A program made the position numbers and the translations under genes. A DNA stretch of 64,000 nt from Brachionus koreanus (Eukaryota; Rotifera; Eurotatoria; Ploima; Brachionidae). Below are positions 33,836 through 45,719 of the stretch, one piece after another. The notes under the pieces were generated by a model, which saw nothing but the letters and a program-made list of their open reading frames with translations, ran no database searches and had not been told where the DNA came from. The DNA lies in NCBI GenBank assembly GCA_016987375.1, contig PJRA01000506.1, positions 125,854 through 189,853 on the forward strand, read 5' to 3'. Numbering within the stretch: position 1 is the first letter of the stretch; every line of letters begins with the position of its first letter.

Positions 33836-34954
33836 TTCTTTAAAGTTTAATTTATTCTGTAGAAATTTAAATAAAATAGTCTTTAGTTTTAGATTTTATT
33901 TATAGAAAATATTTCAAACCTTTTTCCAGATTTTTAATAAAAAAACAAGTTAACACAATAACTTTTAATTGATATGCAAGAAACTCTGACGAAATATCAA
34001 GATTAAAAAAAATTTATAAAACGCTTTTTGACATTTGAATAATTTAGCTTAAATGTTTTTTTCCTAAATTATATGTTATGATTTATTGCTTCGAATAGAA
34101 TTTGTAGTTGTTTAAATTTGAAAAATAATTTATTATTCAAAAGTTGAAATATTATGATTACTTGAAAATATAAGACCATTTAATTTTCTATGGATATTTT
34201 TTTTAAATTCATAAGGAATTAAAAAATTTTTTTACAATTATCTCAAAAATGTTTTTTAAAAAAAGCGAAAATTCATTTTTTGTCAATAAAAAAATTAACA
34301 ACTTTTTATATTAATAATTATTTTATTTTATTAATTTTGACTAAAAAATTTTTAAAACAAATGAAGTTTGAACTCAAATTTTACAGCTCAAGATTGCTAA
34401 ATTTTTTTACAAAATATTAAAAAATATAATATTAAAAAAAATATGTAAAAATTAGATTGAAAATTTTCTAATTTAAAAAATTTATGATAAAAAGCAAAAA
34501 AAAAATATCGTAAAAATAGTTAAAAAAGATTTGTGTTTAATCACTAGGTAGATCTCAATAAAATATTTATAATAAAATAAAATATTGAAATATTTTTAAC
34601 TAAAAAAAGGGAAAAGATCTTGTGACTTAATCGCAAAAAATAAATACCAAAATTTTATTCAAAATCATTCCATTTGCGTATTATCTCATCCTACAATTCA
34701 TTAAATAAAGTTCTGATAAAATGTTACTAATCATTTAAAATAGTTATGTTGGTAATTTTGATAAGAACTAAAAATAATTTCTAATCGTGGTATCCTTGTA
34801 AGAATATCTGTTCAAATATTTGAATTTTTATAGCTTAAATTAAAATTAATCAGATTTTTCTTATCAAAGTCATTCTTATATTTAAAACTCAGTTTTTTTT
34901 TATTTTTCATTAAATTTAAAAAACAATTTATCTAGCCCTAAAGCTAAAACAAAA
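33836..34954. other. intergenic, about 1.1 kb
   Basis: Divergent spacer between V-ATPase G (-) and the galectin (+). Poly-A/T runs only; no gene or repeat recognised. Confidence 0.4.
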
Positions 34955-36110
34955 ATGGACCGAATGTTACATAATCCATATTCGCATCACTACCACAACC
35001 CTTCGGTTACATCTACACCATGTTGTGAGCCAATTCCGAACGGTCTATGTGTTGGAAAACAAATCTATATTCGTGGTCATGTACTACCTGGTGCTGATAG
35101 GTACTGCAAATAAAACTGAATTATTATTTTCAATTTTTTTACTTAATTAATAGATTCGCATTTAATTTGGTTGGAAATGGAAATACCATTTTGCATATTA
35201 ATCCTCGATTTAGTCAAAATTGTGTAGTAAGAAATAGTAATTTTGGCTCATGGGGTCCAGAGGAAAGAGGAGGAGGTCTTCCTTTTCATCGAGATAGCAC
35301 CTTTGAACTCATAATCCTAGTTGAAGAGGATAAATACAGAGTATCTTATTTTTTTTTAATTTCAATAAATTTATTTCTTACTAATCTTTTTAAGATTGCT
35401 GTTAATGGCCAACACTGTTTTGATTATCAACATAGAACATCATTCGAGGAAGTAAATGAATTAAAAATTGATGGTGATATAGAAATCGAAAAAATAACTT
35501 ATTCAGGAGTATAAAATAAATATTTGAAATTAAAAAATTATAATCTTTTTTAAAGGGTTATCACCCAAATCCTAAACACTTTTCTCACCCAGTAAGATAA
35601 AATAATTAATTAAGAAAGAATTTTATTTTAAAATGGGTTTTTAGCCTTTGCCATTTTGCACAGATTTTCATGCAAAATCAGGGGGTTTAATTCAAATAAC
35701 TGGAGAAATTCCTCATGATAGCAATCGATTTGATATTAATATCCAAGCAGGAAATGGAAATCCATCGGACAATGTCCTATTGCATTTTAATCCTCGTTTT
35801 GATGACCCATATACTCCAGAACCAGTAGTAGTTCGAACAAATAGACACTGCGGAGGATGGGGTAATGAAGAAAGAGATTGTGGATCGCCATTCAGAAGAG
35901 GAATGAGATTCGAAATGTTAATTCTAATTGATGAGTGTGAATTTAAAGTAAAAAAAATTAAAATTTATAAATCAAATTTAAAAAAAAATAATTTAGATTG
36001 CTGTAAATGGACAACATTTTACACAATTTCAGCATCGAACTTCTTTTTGTGAAGCCGACCATTTGTCTATTTCAGGAGATGTCCACATTCATTCAATTAA
36101 CTTTTTTTAA
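34955..36110 (+). CDS. tandem-repeat galectin (two carbohydrate-recognition domains)
   Basis: Exons 34955-35100, 35154-35340, 35395-35508, 35556-35591, 35645-35947 and 35997-36110; 299 residues. CRD1 carries the full sugar-binding signature HINPRF ... VVRNS ... WGPEER. CRD2 has HFNPRF ... VVVRTN ... WGNEER, so both domains keep the His, Asn, Arg, Trp and Glu that contact beta-galactosides. Each CRD ends with IAVNGQH (the F3 strand). A short His/Pro/Asn-rich N-terminus and a YHPNPKHFSHP linker separate them. There is no signal peptide, as usual for galectins, which leave the cell by an unconventional route. The two CRDs share intron placement before IAVNGQH, consistent with internal duplication. 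Confidence 0.94.
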
Positions 36111-36275
36111 ATTAACATTTAATAATTAATTAGAACAGATTAGAATATTTATATTCATTTATTTTTATAATTAATAAATTTTTTTATAAAAAAAGCCAAA
36201 ATTTTTAAAACAATAAGCAATTGTTGATTAAAAAAAATATTCACAAATACTTATAATTCAATTTAATTCAAATAA

Positions 36276-36689
36276 TTATTTCATATTCATTGGATAAGCT
36301 TGTGGTGGAAACGGCTGGGCGTATCCCGGAGGATTCGGAAAGCAAGGTTGTTGGAATCCTGGATGTGGGACAAATTGACTTGGATAATATCCACCAGGCT
36401 GGCCAGGATAAGGTGTTGGCCCTCCAGGGTACGCATAACCAGGTCCTGGCACAATATATGTTGCCCTTTGAAAATAAATAAATTTAAATTTTTGGAAAAT
36501 AGTTACTGTTTGAATTTTATCTCATTTATCTACAAGAAAACTACAGTTAAATATTCATTTTACTTACTGTGGTTGCTGTTGACTACGTCCACAGTCTTTG
36601 CAGCAGCAATAGCCGAGAATACACATCAATGGCAGGCATAAACAATCCGGATCCCCATCGCAGTCAGTGTCAATACATGGCTTAAACAT
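36276..36689 (-). CDS. small Cys-rich / Pro-Gly-Tyr-rich protein, 103 residues
   Basis: Exons 36689-36568 and 36465-36276 (102-nt intron, phase 2). Residues 1-41 contain ten Cys in CIDTDCDGDPDCLCLPLMC and GYCCCKDCGR arrangements; the rest is a run of PGY/PGG/PYPGQ repeats (VPGPGYAYPGG, YPGQPGGYYPS, PPGYAQPFPPQAYP). No signal peptide and no recognised family. Cys-rich modules followed by PGY repeats are seen in membrane-tethered or shell/matrix-like proteins and in annexin-VII-type tails, but I would not assign a function. It ends about 165 nt from the galectin stop on the opposite strand. Confidence 0.72.
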
Positions 36690-37439
36690 TAAATATTAGT
36701 GAAAAAAATCAAAAATCTGGAAATTTCTATTACGATGCACATTTTCTTGGTTAAGCAAATTCAAAATTATCTTTTTGTTACAAGATTAATAAGAGGGATA
36801 AGAGGGATTATTTTTTGATATTTTACTTAAAAAAACTTAGGATTGCTTGTATAAGCAATTTTTTATAGGTTATATATATATATATATATGTTAGAATTTA
36901 CGAATAGATTTACTTGATAAAAGTGTAGGATTTATAGAAGAATTAATAATTTATGATTTATCTATATAATGCTGTTTAGCATATTTTAACTGTGTTTTTT
37001 TTCTAATTTATATAGTTGAATTATGAAAATATTATTTATTTTGCTTTATTGTACTTTTTAAGGAAAAGAAATTTCATCGGTATATTTTGCATTAAAATCA
37101 CTTCTAATCTTAATATTATAATTAAAATTTTTTTCATCAAACAAAATATAGTATAGCAGGGATAAATATTCAAATTCATTCTTTTTTGTTTGAAATGTTT
37201 TGTTTGAAAATGATGAAAATAACATTTTATGATCGAATTTGTATTAATAAAAACGATGAATGATAAAATTCAGATTACTTTTTATAATTAAAATTAAATT
37301 TTAATAAATTTTTGATATGTATTTTTTAAGATATATCTAAAAAAATTGGGCATATTGATTTGTAATTAGTAAAAATAAAATTAATAATTTAAGCTTTATT
37401 TAAATTAACAAAATAAGAACGACAATTAAGGATATTTTT
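36690..37439. other. intergenic, about 750 nt
   Basis: Contains a (TA)n microsatellite at about 36871-36889 and the upstream region of the small Cys-rich gene. No gene recognised. Confidence 0.45.
36871..36889. repeat. (TA)n microsatellite
   Basis: About nine and a half perfect TA units. Confidence 0.9.
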
Positions 37440-37884
37440 CTAGCTATCAATAGATACAGATGATGGTTCAGAATTTTTCTTTGATTTTTCCAATGACCAG
37501 CTGCAAATCTTCCATAAGCATTCTAAATGTTTTAAGATAATAATTAATATTTGAAATTAAAAAACTTTAGATTAAATAATTTATATATTCATACGTCTTC
37601 CACGTTTTGCTTTAGCAAAATCAATCGAAGGAATAAGATCTCTTGAGTCCATTAGAGCTAGCCTGTTCCTTAAGTCTTGAATTCTCTGATAGTCATAAAA
37701 TGGTTCTGTTTCCATCATTGCCATATCAAAAGTATCGAACGATCTTTGCTATAATTAAATAATTATATACTGGTTATATATAATTTTTATTATTTACATT
37801 ATATGGAAGCTGTTCACTTGATGGGTAAGCATTGATGGTGACAAAAAGTCCAATTATTAATACAAAGGCTAACTCAGATTTCAT
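37440..37884 (-). CDS. neuropeptide-like precursor with urotensin II/somatostatin-like cyclic peptide
   Basis: Exons 37884-37798, 37748-37595 and 37522-37440 join in phase (49- and 72-nt introns); 107 residues. Signal peptide MKSELAFVLIIGLFVTINA, then an acidic propeptide (FDTFDMAMMETEPFYDY), then a Lys-Ala-Lys-Arg cleavage site followed by GRQCLWKICSW and a Ser/Lys-rich tail. The six-residue ring Cys-Leu-Trp-Lys-Ile-Cys matches the CFWKYC core of urotensin II (differs at two positions), and contains the Trp-Lys pair of somatostatin. A glutamine preceding the ring could become pyroglutamate. Unlike vertebrate urotensin II the ring is not at the very C-terminus, about 18 residues follow. The last exon depends on the splice at 37595/37522; without it the protein would end soon after KRGRR. 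Confidence 0.7.
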
Positions 37885-38219
37885 TTTTGGTTACTATTTT
37901 TATTTGTTAAATTTTAGTTTTTTTTAATTCCTATTTATACATGTTGATAAATTATACCATTCATTATTTAATAACTTAATTAATACTGTTTTGCTAGACT
38001 TAATGACGAAAATCAAATTGAAGATACTAATTTTAAAAGGCAACTACAAATTTTGAGATTATTAATTTTTCAACCGCTTAACAATGTTCATATTATTTCT
38101 TCATTTTGATTAAAAATTAAATAAATACAACTAGTTGTTATTAAAAATAAAATACATACTCAAAAAAAAAAGACAAATTACATTTCATTTAGAAATTTTA
38201 CTTTTTATTAAAAAATAAA
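37885..38219. other. intergenic, 335 nt
   Basis: AT-rich spacer: promoter of the peptide precursor and 3' flank of the first HACD gene. Nothing recognised. Confidence 0.4.
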
Positions 38220-40730
38220 TCAATTTGATTTTTTTGACAAAGGTTTAGCATACAAATATTTTTTTCTCTGAGCCAACATGTGGTTGTACATGAATGGAAA
38301 AACTATAATTAAACCATTAATTAATTAAAATAGATTGAATAAAAAATTGTTACTTGGTATATATAAAATTATCCAAATGCATAGAAGATAGAACAAATCA
38401 AAAGAAATATTTAATTTGTTTGGCAACAAATATGAGTATTTTTTTCTGACACTTATTGACTTTAAAAATACAGCAGCATTGGCTATTAAAATCATTTCAG
38501 CCTTTTAACAAATTTAAAACAAATTATTACTAAATTAAGAATTAGATATTCTGCTTTTTTTTTTAAATTAATACACAGAATATTTTTCTATTAATTAAAA
38601 ATTTATTCATATTTATTTACCAATGCTCCAATTGGGTAAAGAATAATAAAAAGGTTATATCTTTAAATAAAAAATAAATTTTATATCTAACTATGTAAAA
38701 TAATTTTATTAAATTACCTTAGCCACTTCAGAAAATAAGGATCTGACTCAATCAAATTTAATACATAGTAAAAGTATCTGATAATTTCAGATATTGACCA
38801 AGCAAGATTCAGCAAAGATAAACCATATGTATTAATGCTCTAAACAATTAAGTTAAAAAAGAATAATGAAAAATTTTAAATTTCACATTAGGAAATTTGT
38901 CAGCGATTGCCCAAATCACCAAAAAGCGGATAAACACTTGTGGAAATACGACTATTGGATTTGATGGTACAAGTTTAAAAGCTGCATGAAAAACTTCTAG
39001 TCCAGCTGTAGCAAGCAATATCTTCAGATAAATTCTTGTCTCATTGTACATATTTTTTGATGTAAGAAAATCGCTCCAAGAATTCCAAGAACATATTGTT
39101 TTAATTGTTAAAAATGAAACATAAAACCATCTGTGAATAATTAGAATTCATTAATAAAATCTTTTTAATTTTGATTAGAATCATTCAAAATCAAAGTAAA
39201 GGCTTAATTTTTATTAAATATTCTTGAGTATCAGTTTACTAAATGACAAAGTTGTAAAAGTTTATCAAAATTGAATTAAATTTTTATGCATCGTTCTTCG
39301 ATTAGTTTTAAAGTTAAGTTTAATTTTCTATAAGAATGGACAAAACCTTTCCCAATTTTTTTCAAAATTAAAAATCAAAATGATCCTAGCTTTAAAATAA
39401 AAGAAAAATTATTTCAAATAGTTGAATTTTCGATATGTTTTAAGTAAAAAATGTACGCAACCATCAAAAAAGATTTATAGAACTTTGTAAAAAGTAACCA
39501 AAATTTGCCAAATGCTTAACTTGTTAGGCGATTCACTGGTCTTGGATACAGAAAACGCTCTGTTTATCATCGGCCAGATATTATAGAAAAAGATAAAACT
39601 TTCAAGAGAAAAACAGGAAGTGATAGACCTGCTAAAAAAGCGACGAAACTAATGGTGGCCAAACTTAGAGCCTATTTCAATGATAAATCGGGTCGTTCGC
39701 AAAGAAAGATGGCTAGAAAGTTTAATCATTGGAAAGATTTTAAAAAAGTATACAAACGGATTATGTAATTTGGCCTGACTTAGCATCAACTCATTATTCC
39801 GATATGGTAAAGAATTAAATGAAAGATAAAAATATAAGGTATGTTGCTAAAGAAGTAAATCCAGCAAACGTACCAAAAGAACGACCAATTGAAGATTTTT
39901 TGGGAAATTTGAAATAAGATAAAGTTTATAAGGGTGATTGGAAGGCAAAAAATCTTCGGCAACTCGAAAAATAAATCTCGAAGTTTCTTAAATGAGAGAG
40001 TATATAATAGAGTTATCAGCAAAGCAACAATTGATTAGCAAGAAATTTGACTTTAATTTTGAAAATATAACTATAGCTTTGGGCTACTCGGATCCATGTT
40101 ATTATTTATCTGTTTGACTTTTTGTTTTTATGAAAAAAATAAATTTCAATATAATTAAATTTGTAACTTCAGAAGAATAAAAAAAATAAAATTATCAAAT
40201 GTACTGGTATTTCCCTTTGAAAAAGCCATATTCTTATTCTGTATATTTTATGTTTAATTAAAGAATAAACTTCGAAGCAATTGCTACTTATTTAAAATTT
40301 TTATTTAAATAATTTTTAAAAAGAAAAAGAGCAATTTAATTATTTTAGAATTATTGATAATTTAAATTTGGCCTATTTTTTAATTATTTTAAAGTAAGAT
40401 TTAAAATATAGAAATAATTTCAGATAAAATCAGTGATTATAAAAAAATGAAAGCATTGAAATTCTTTTCATGATATTTTTGCCAACAAAATTCAATTGAT
40501 AAAACGGATTACTTATTAAATTAATTTCCTGTCAGAAATATTTTTTTTTAAATGTGAGCTCAACAATAATTCAAAGGATTTTTATTCTAATTAGAAACTT
40601 TTTCTCAAATAAGTTTAATCAGTATTTTAATTTTTTTTATAAACTAAAAAGATTACCCAAGTGCCGAAACAAGGTTGTATAGTATCAAATAAAATTTTAT
40701 TATTGAGTTTTGTTGAGATTTGGATGCCAT
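38220..40730 (-). CDS. HACD: 3-hydroxyacyl-CoA dehydratase, copy 1
   Basis: Exons 40730-40657, 39130-38887, 38839-38718, 38660-38621, 38501-38354 and 38302-38220, all in phase; 236 residues. Polytopic: LATAGLEVFHAAFKLVPSNP, WSISEIIRYFYYVL, NLFIILYPIGALAEM and YSYLLPNKLNISFDLFYLL, then YIPIFPFMYNHMLAQR. The catalytic pair of the family (Tyr in LYPIG and Glu seven residues later) is present. HACD removes water from 3-hydroxyacyl-CoA, the third step of very-long-chain fatty-acid elongation in the ER membrane. The first intron is 1526 nt because it houses a Tc1 remnant; the first coding exon (MASKSQQNS... LYNLVSALG) was found beyond it by its match to the paralogue. Exon lengths 244/122/40/148 are identical in copy 2. 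Confidence 0.9.
39131..40656. other. first intron of HACD copy 1, 1526 nt, hosting a transposon
   Basis: The counterpart intron in copy 2 is only 58 nt. Excess length is explained at least in part by the Tc1/mariner fragment at 39451-40040. Confidence 0.8.
39451..40040 (+). mobile_element. decayed, internally deleted Tc1/mariner transposase
   Basis: Opposite in strand to the host gene. The plus strand reads LVRRFTGLGYRKRSVYH, KRKTGSDRPAKKATKLMV and NDKSGRSQRKMARKFN, the N-terminal helix-turn-helix region with the GRPAKK-type hook. It then jumps to WPDLASTHYSDMVK and VNPANVPKERPIEDFLGNL plus WKAKNLRQLEK, the C-terminal part. The central catalytic domain with the first two acidic residues is absent. 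At least five in-frame stops (for example after IKKDL, PNA and VKN) show it is dead. Terminal repeats are not resolved. It is from the same broad family as the fragment near 5.7-6.1 kb. Confidence 0.85.
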
Positions 40731-40901
40731 TGACCCTTACATACGCAAAAATAAATATTAAATTTATTGTTTAAATATTTTTTTGGGTTTTGACACCCAA
40801 TTTTAATTAATTTAATCAAAAATTTTAATCAATTTTTATTATTAACTACTAAATAGAAATTAATTTATTTTTCATTTTGTATAATCTCATTTTAACTTAG
40901 A

Positions 40902-41900
40902 CTAATCTTGCTTTTTTTCTTCTTTAACAGGACCATTAAGTACTTTCTCACGTTGAGTCAGCATATGCTTGTATAAAATTGGAAATACTTAAAAAATATT
41001 GATTATTTTTTTAAAACAGCAGTGATTAGATTAATTAACCTGGTATATAGAGAAGCATTGTGATCACAAAAAAATAATAAATATCGAAAGAAATATTTAA
41101 TTTATTTGGTAGTAAATATGAGTAGCGTTTTCTCGTACTTATTGGTTGTAAGTATTGTGTAGCATAGAACATGCATATCAATTCACCCTGATAAAATCAA
41201 TAATTTAATTAGTCATTTTTTTATGAAAGAAAATTAATAAATATTACTGTTACTCCAACAGGATACAAAATGATAAAAAAAGAATATCTTGAGAAATTAG
41301 TTAAAGATTTTTTAAAAAACTAAGCATTTAAATCTACCTGCACCATGTAATAAGAAAGGGAATTTTTCCGATTATATTCAAAGCATAATAAGTGTATCTT
41401 ATGATTTCAGCAAATGACCAAGCGATGCAAATTATCAAAATTCCTATGCTGTTTTTAGGCTTAAATAAAATAATTTAAGTATTTGCTCTTGTTTTACAAT
41501 ATTTTTTTAATATCTTACTGTTGAAAATGGATAGCTAACAAACCAAACCACAGTAATTCTTGACAAAACTTGAACAAAAACAAGCACTGGATTTGATCTA
41601 ACTATGCCGATTGCCGCATGAGCCACTTCTAGTAGAGCCGCTGTTTGAAATATTTGCAGCAATAACTCATTATTTTTGTAAAGATTTTTTGATGACAGAA
41701 CATCATTTTGATTTTTCCAAGTGAGAACAGTTTGAGCAGTAACAAAAAGAATAAGAGACCAGCTAAAATTAGGTCAAAATAATAAGAATTTTTCCAACAA
41801 GCCAAGACTAAAGTTTTTACCCGACTGTAAGTACCAAATTGTATAAAATAAGATAATAATCTGACGCTCTAAGAGATTTTTTCTGACTCGATTTATCCAT
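40902..41900 (-). CDS. HACD: 3-hydroxyacyl-CoA dehydratase, copy 2
   Basis: Exons 41900-41821, 41762-41519, 41459-41338, 41287-41248, 41187-41040 and 40987-40902; 239 residues. Sequence blocks: LYNLVLTVGWSLILFVTA, TAALLEVAHAAIGIVRSNP, CIAWSFAEIIRYTYYAL, SFFIILYPVGVTGELICM, RYSYLLPNKLNISFDIYYF and LYIPVFPILYKHMLTQR. The catalytic Tyr and Glu pair (LYPVGVTGE) fits Phs1/HACD enzymes. This copy is closer to the vertebrate consensus (GVTGE) than copy 1 (GALAE). Only 171 nt separate the two genes head-to-tail, the classic footprint of unequal crossing-over. Expected to be an ER membrane enzyme of fatty-acid elongation. Confidence 0.93.
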
Positions 41901-42196
41901 TTTCCTAATTCTAAATAAAATGTACTAATTAATTATTTTTCGTAATCTCTTCTAAATTAATTGATTGATTATAACCAAAATCTTTTTATTAACTAAATCA
42001 AAAATTTATTTTAGAAAAAATTTATTTATTCATTTTGTAAATATTTGAGTTTTTTTTTCGAGTTTTTTAAATAAATTTTTCGAAATTAAAATTTGACGAG
42101 TACATAAATACCTTTTAAAGAATGTAGTCATGCTTTAAACAAAATTTGCAATTAAAAATTTGAGCATAATTTACTGATTTAAATTGTGACAAAAGT
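41901..42196. other. intergenic, 296 nt
   Basis: Promoter of HACD copy 2 and the 3' flank of UCHL5. Nothing recognised. Confidence 0.4.
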
Positions 42197-43511
42197 TTAT
42201 TTATTAAGTCTTGGTTTTTTAGCTCTTTGTTTGTCTGAAATGGTTTGAATTTGGCCTGAGAGTTTTCCTTGTTCAGCCAAAATTTTAAGCAATTCAATAA
42301 TAAATGGTAAATAATTATGTTTGCGTCTCACGTTCTCTTTCTAATAAAAAGATAATACTTAAGATAAAAAATTAAACTTTAAATTACTCTAAACGAGGTT
42401 CTTCTCCTTTCTTCTTCTTCTATCAAACTTTCCAGTTCCTTTATTCGAAAACTCATCTCATCAGAATCCATTGAACTAACCTTGTGAATAGATGATTTTC
42501 GGAAGTTTTCAAAAATTTATTCGAAATATCTACCTGAGTGAGTAATTTTAATTCTCGTTCGTAGAGCATTTTTCTATCAGAAACTAATGCCATAAGATTA
42601 AAATGAATTTCACCTTCACTATACTTCATCATTCTTTTTTCCAAAATCGGTCGGACTATTTCAGTCCAGTCTATACCTTGGAAAAAAATTAAAGAAAAAT
42701 ATCGAAAAAAAATTTAAATAAAAAAATCGTACCAGCTGGAATTTCTCCGAGATCAATCGGAGCCTCCTTAAGGCCATCTAGCTCATAGAGTCTTCCTTTA
42801 ATAGGCAAATAGGCAATGAAATGATAGGCATCTTCTTCTTTTGAAGGAGCTTTTTCTTCTATTTCAAATAATTGTTGTCTTTAATTGAAATTAAATCAAA
42901 AGAAAATTTAATTAGTTTATTTCAAGTAACCTTGCAAAGCTATTGTGAACTTGTCTAATTAGTTCTGAGTTTGACAAAGCCAAGCCCTTTGTCTAAAAAA
43001 AAAATAGAATTTTTAAATTTTCTAAACTAATTTTTACATCTGGATCAAAATTGGAGACAAATTGTTTGAATTCGGTCAAATTAGATCCCAAATCGATGTC
43101 CTCATGATTACAGTTAAGTAAAACGCTAATAATTGCTTGAGTGGCACATGCGTTTTCAATGACTTGCTTTACAAAAACAATTTCATCAAGTCTGGAGTCT
43201 TTAACATAGCTACCATCAATGTCAGAGTTTCCGATCCATTTGAAAAGAAAAATTAATCCATGAATCGGTCTTTTAAGTTAGTTACTAGGATTAAATTCCT
43301 ATTTTCTTATTTAAATTACTTTAGATGAGCGAAAGACTCTGGGTCAAGCGAATAAAGTTCTTCTACTTGAACTCCTTTGACGCCTTCGTTCAAACAAAAA
43401 AAAACTGATTTATTTTGATTTTTTTATAATTTATTTACCAAATCCTCTGATTAATTCAGTAAAAACACCTGGGTCACTTTCAATCAAGCACCAATTTCCT
43501 GCACCTGCCAT
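42197..43511 (-). CDS. UCHL5: ubiquitin carboxyl-terminal hydrolase UCHL5/UCH37
   Basis: Exons 43511-43439, 43383-43320, 43269-43038, 42992-42931, 42878-42733, 42676-42534, 42480-42388 and 42340-42197, all in phase; 318 residues (human 329). Starts [20 protein letters not shown]. Catalytic residues are all visible: Gln in FVKQVIE, Cys in [15 protein letters not shown], His in [11 protein letters not shown] and Asp in LYELDGL. The C-terminal tail keeps [22 protein letters not shown], the helix by which UCH37 binds RPN13 on the proteasome or NFRKB on INO80. It is a deubiquitinase that trims chains at the 19S regulatory particle. Nothing is missing. Confidence 0.96.
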
Positions 43512-45719
43512 TATTCTATCAATTTTTAATTTTAAATATTTTAATGTTTAAATGATTTTTCAATCTGAAAAATATTATGTTTTTCAAATTTTGTTTTTTC
43601 ATAAAAAGATATATTCAAATCGTGTTGTGGTTTAAAGAATAATTTCAATTCATCTACAAGTTATAAATAAAATATCATATTTTGTCTTAATACAAAAAAA
43701 AACATAAAAAAATTAATTTTAAATTTAAGTTTCTTTTGGCGTAATTAGTAATGTATTTTACTTAAGTCAATAAGTAACAAAAAATTAAACCCCCATCTAT
43801 ATTTTAATTATTTAATGGTTTATCATTTACATATATTTTTGTTTTTTTATTAACTAATTTTTGCAATTGTGAATAAATTTTAACTTCGTTATTTAAGCAA
43901 ATTTAAATGTGATAACAATTTTATCGTAGTTTTAAAATTAAAAATTAAATTTTTTTATGATATTTAAATTGACAATTTTATTTAATTTATTTAAGACGAT
44001 GAATTTTTTTTTATAGATCCATGATAGTAGAGTTGAGTCTTAAATTATGTTTAAATAATGAATTCAAGAGCAAAAATCCATAACTTTTAATTAAATATGA
44101 GATCGACAATGAAAATCAATAGTATCATCTTATTTTTTTAACTAAATTGTCGAAAAGAAAATGTATTACCAACTTTTTTTTAGGTTTTTTTTATATGAGA
44201 ATTTTTTACACCTGAAATAATTTTAAATTTAAAAATTTTACCAACATTCTTGTTAATCAAACTAGAAATATATCAGAAATTAAATAAAAAGATACATTAG
44301 GCAAAAATTTGCAAATTCAATTTTAAAGCTTTTGCAATCAAATTAAATTTAAATTTGTTGAATAAAATTCATAGATTATTTTTTACATGTAACCTTATAG
44401 TTGTTTTAGGTGAAAATTAATACGAATTAATATAAAGGAAAGGCATAAATTAATCAAGAAGAATGAAATTGTTTGTATCTTAAAATATCGATAATAGTTT
44501 TTAAAATAATTAGTTAATGGATCTTTAAAATAATTGTTTTCTTGAAAATAGATTTTTAGAGGACCTCTTTCGATAAGAAAATATCAAAGATCATACTAAT
44601 ATGATGATTCATTAAAATTTTTTATGTAATCAGTACCTTGAATGAATAAAAGTGACAACAAAAGCCTTTATACTCGTTTGTAAATTTCATTTTTTTAAAG
44701 AAAATAAATATTAAAATTGTTTTATATAAAAGATATGTTAAGAGAAATTTAAAAATTCTTAAAAAGAAAAAAATGGTAAATTTATTATAAATTATAGGAA
44801 TACTTTAATTTAAATTTTAATTTTCGAGTAATTTTAAATTAAGGTGCAAGATGAAATAAATCCTATCGATCAGAGATTTTTTTTTTCAAAAAGTAGGAAA
44901 AATGCTAATTTTAAATTTAACTTAAAGAAATAGATTTTTCAATTCAAATATCATAATTTCCAAGTAATCTAATTTTCAATTTTTTTTAATTTTTAAACTT
45001 CAAAAATTAATTTTATTTGATTGAAAATAAATTTGAATTTAATTTAATTAAAACAAAAAATGCTAAAAAGAAAATTTGTAATCTGTTTCAATTAGGATTA
45101 AGCTCTAAAGCAAAAATTTTTTTTTAAGAAAATATTTCTTAAGCCGTCCTATCTAGTTATATCTTTTAATCATAGTAATAAAATATTCATGTGCGGCAGA
45201 AAATTCATTTCAAAGAAAACATTTTCCTTCAAATAATAATTTATTTTCAATTTTGTTAAAACAATATTTTAGAAATTAGATAATATTTTTTCTTAAATTT
45301 GTATAATTAATAATAAACAATTTTTTTTAAAGGCTTGTAATTATTTTCGCCCAATATATGACAATTTAAAATTAAAATATTGGGTTTTAAATTACTAATT
45401 TCTCTTATTATAAATTAAATTTCTACTAAATTTTAAGCATAATTTGCATCTTTTGAACTATTCAAAGCTTTTATGATAATTTATTTTATATGGTTAAATT
45501 TGGTATAGATTATTAAAAAAGGTGATAAATTAAATTTGACTAATTTCATATGCTGATGTTGGTTTATTTGTCGTAAATTAATAACTAATTTGATTTTTTT
45601 AAAATTAAATTTTAGAAAGAAAGTTGACGTCTTTTTAGTTTTCCTAAATACAACATTATGATAGAACAAACTTTTTAAAATTATTATAACTGCAAAACAA
45701 AATAAGAATTGTGCTAAAA
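43512..45719. other. intergenic, about 2.2 kb, very AT-rich
   Basis: Divergent spacer between UCHL5 (-) and PLC delta (+). Long A/T runs, no gene, RNA or repeat recognised; promoters at both ends are assumed. Confidence 0.45.

Noticed and set aside
36290..36641. Plus-strand frames opposite the PGY gene
   Set aside because: Shadows of the PGY-repeat exon; the minus strand has splice sites in phase and a start and stop codon.
40902..41900. CRISPR arrays or bacterial operon structure anywhere in the window
   Set aside because: No regularly spaced repeats; genes are intron-bearing eukaryotic genes on both strands.
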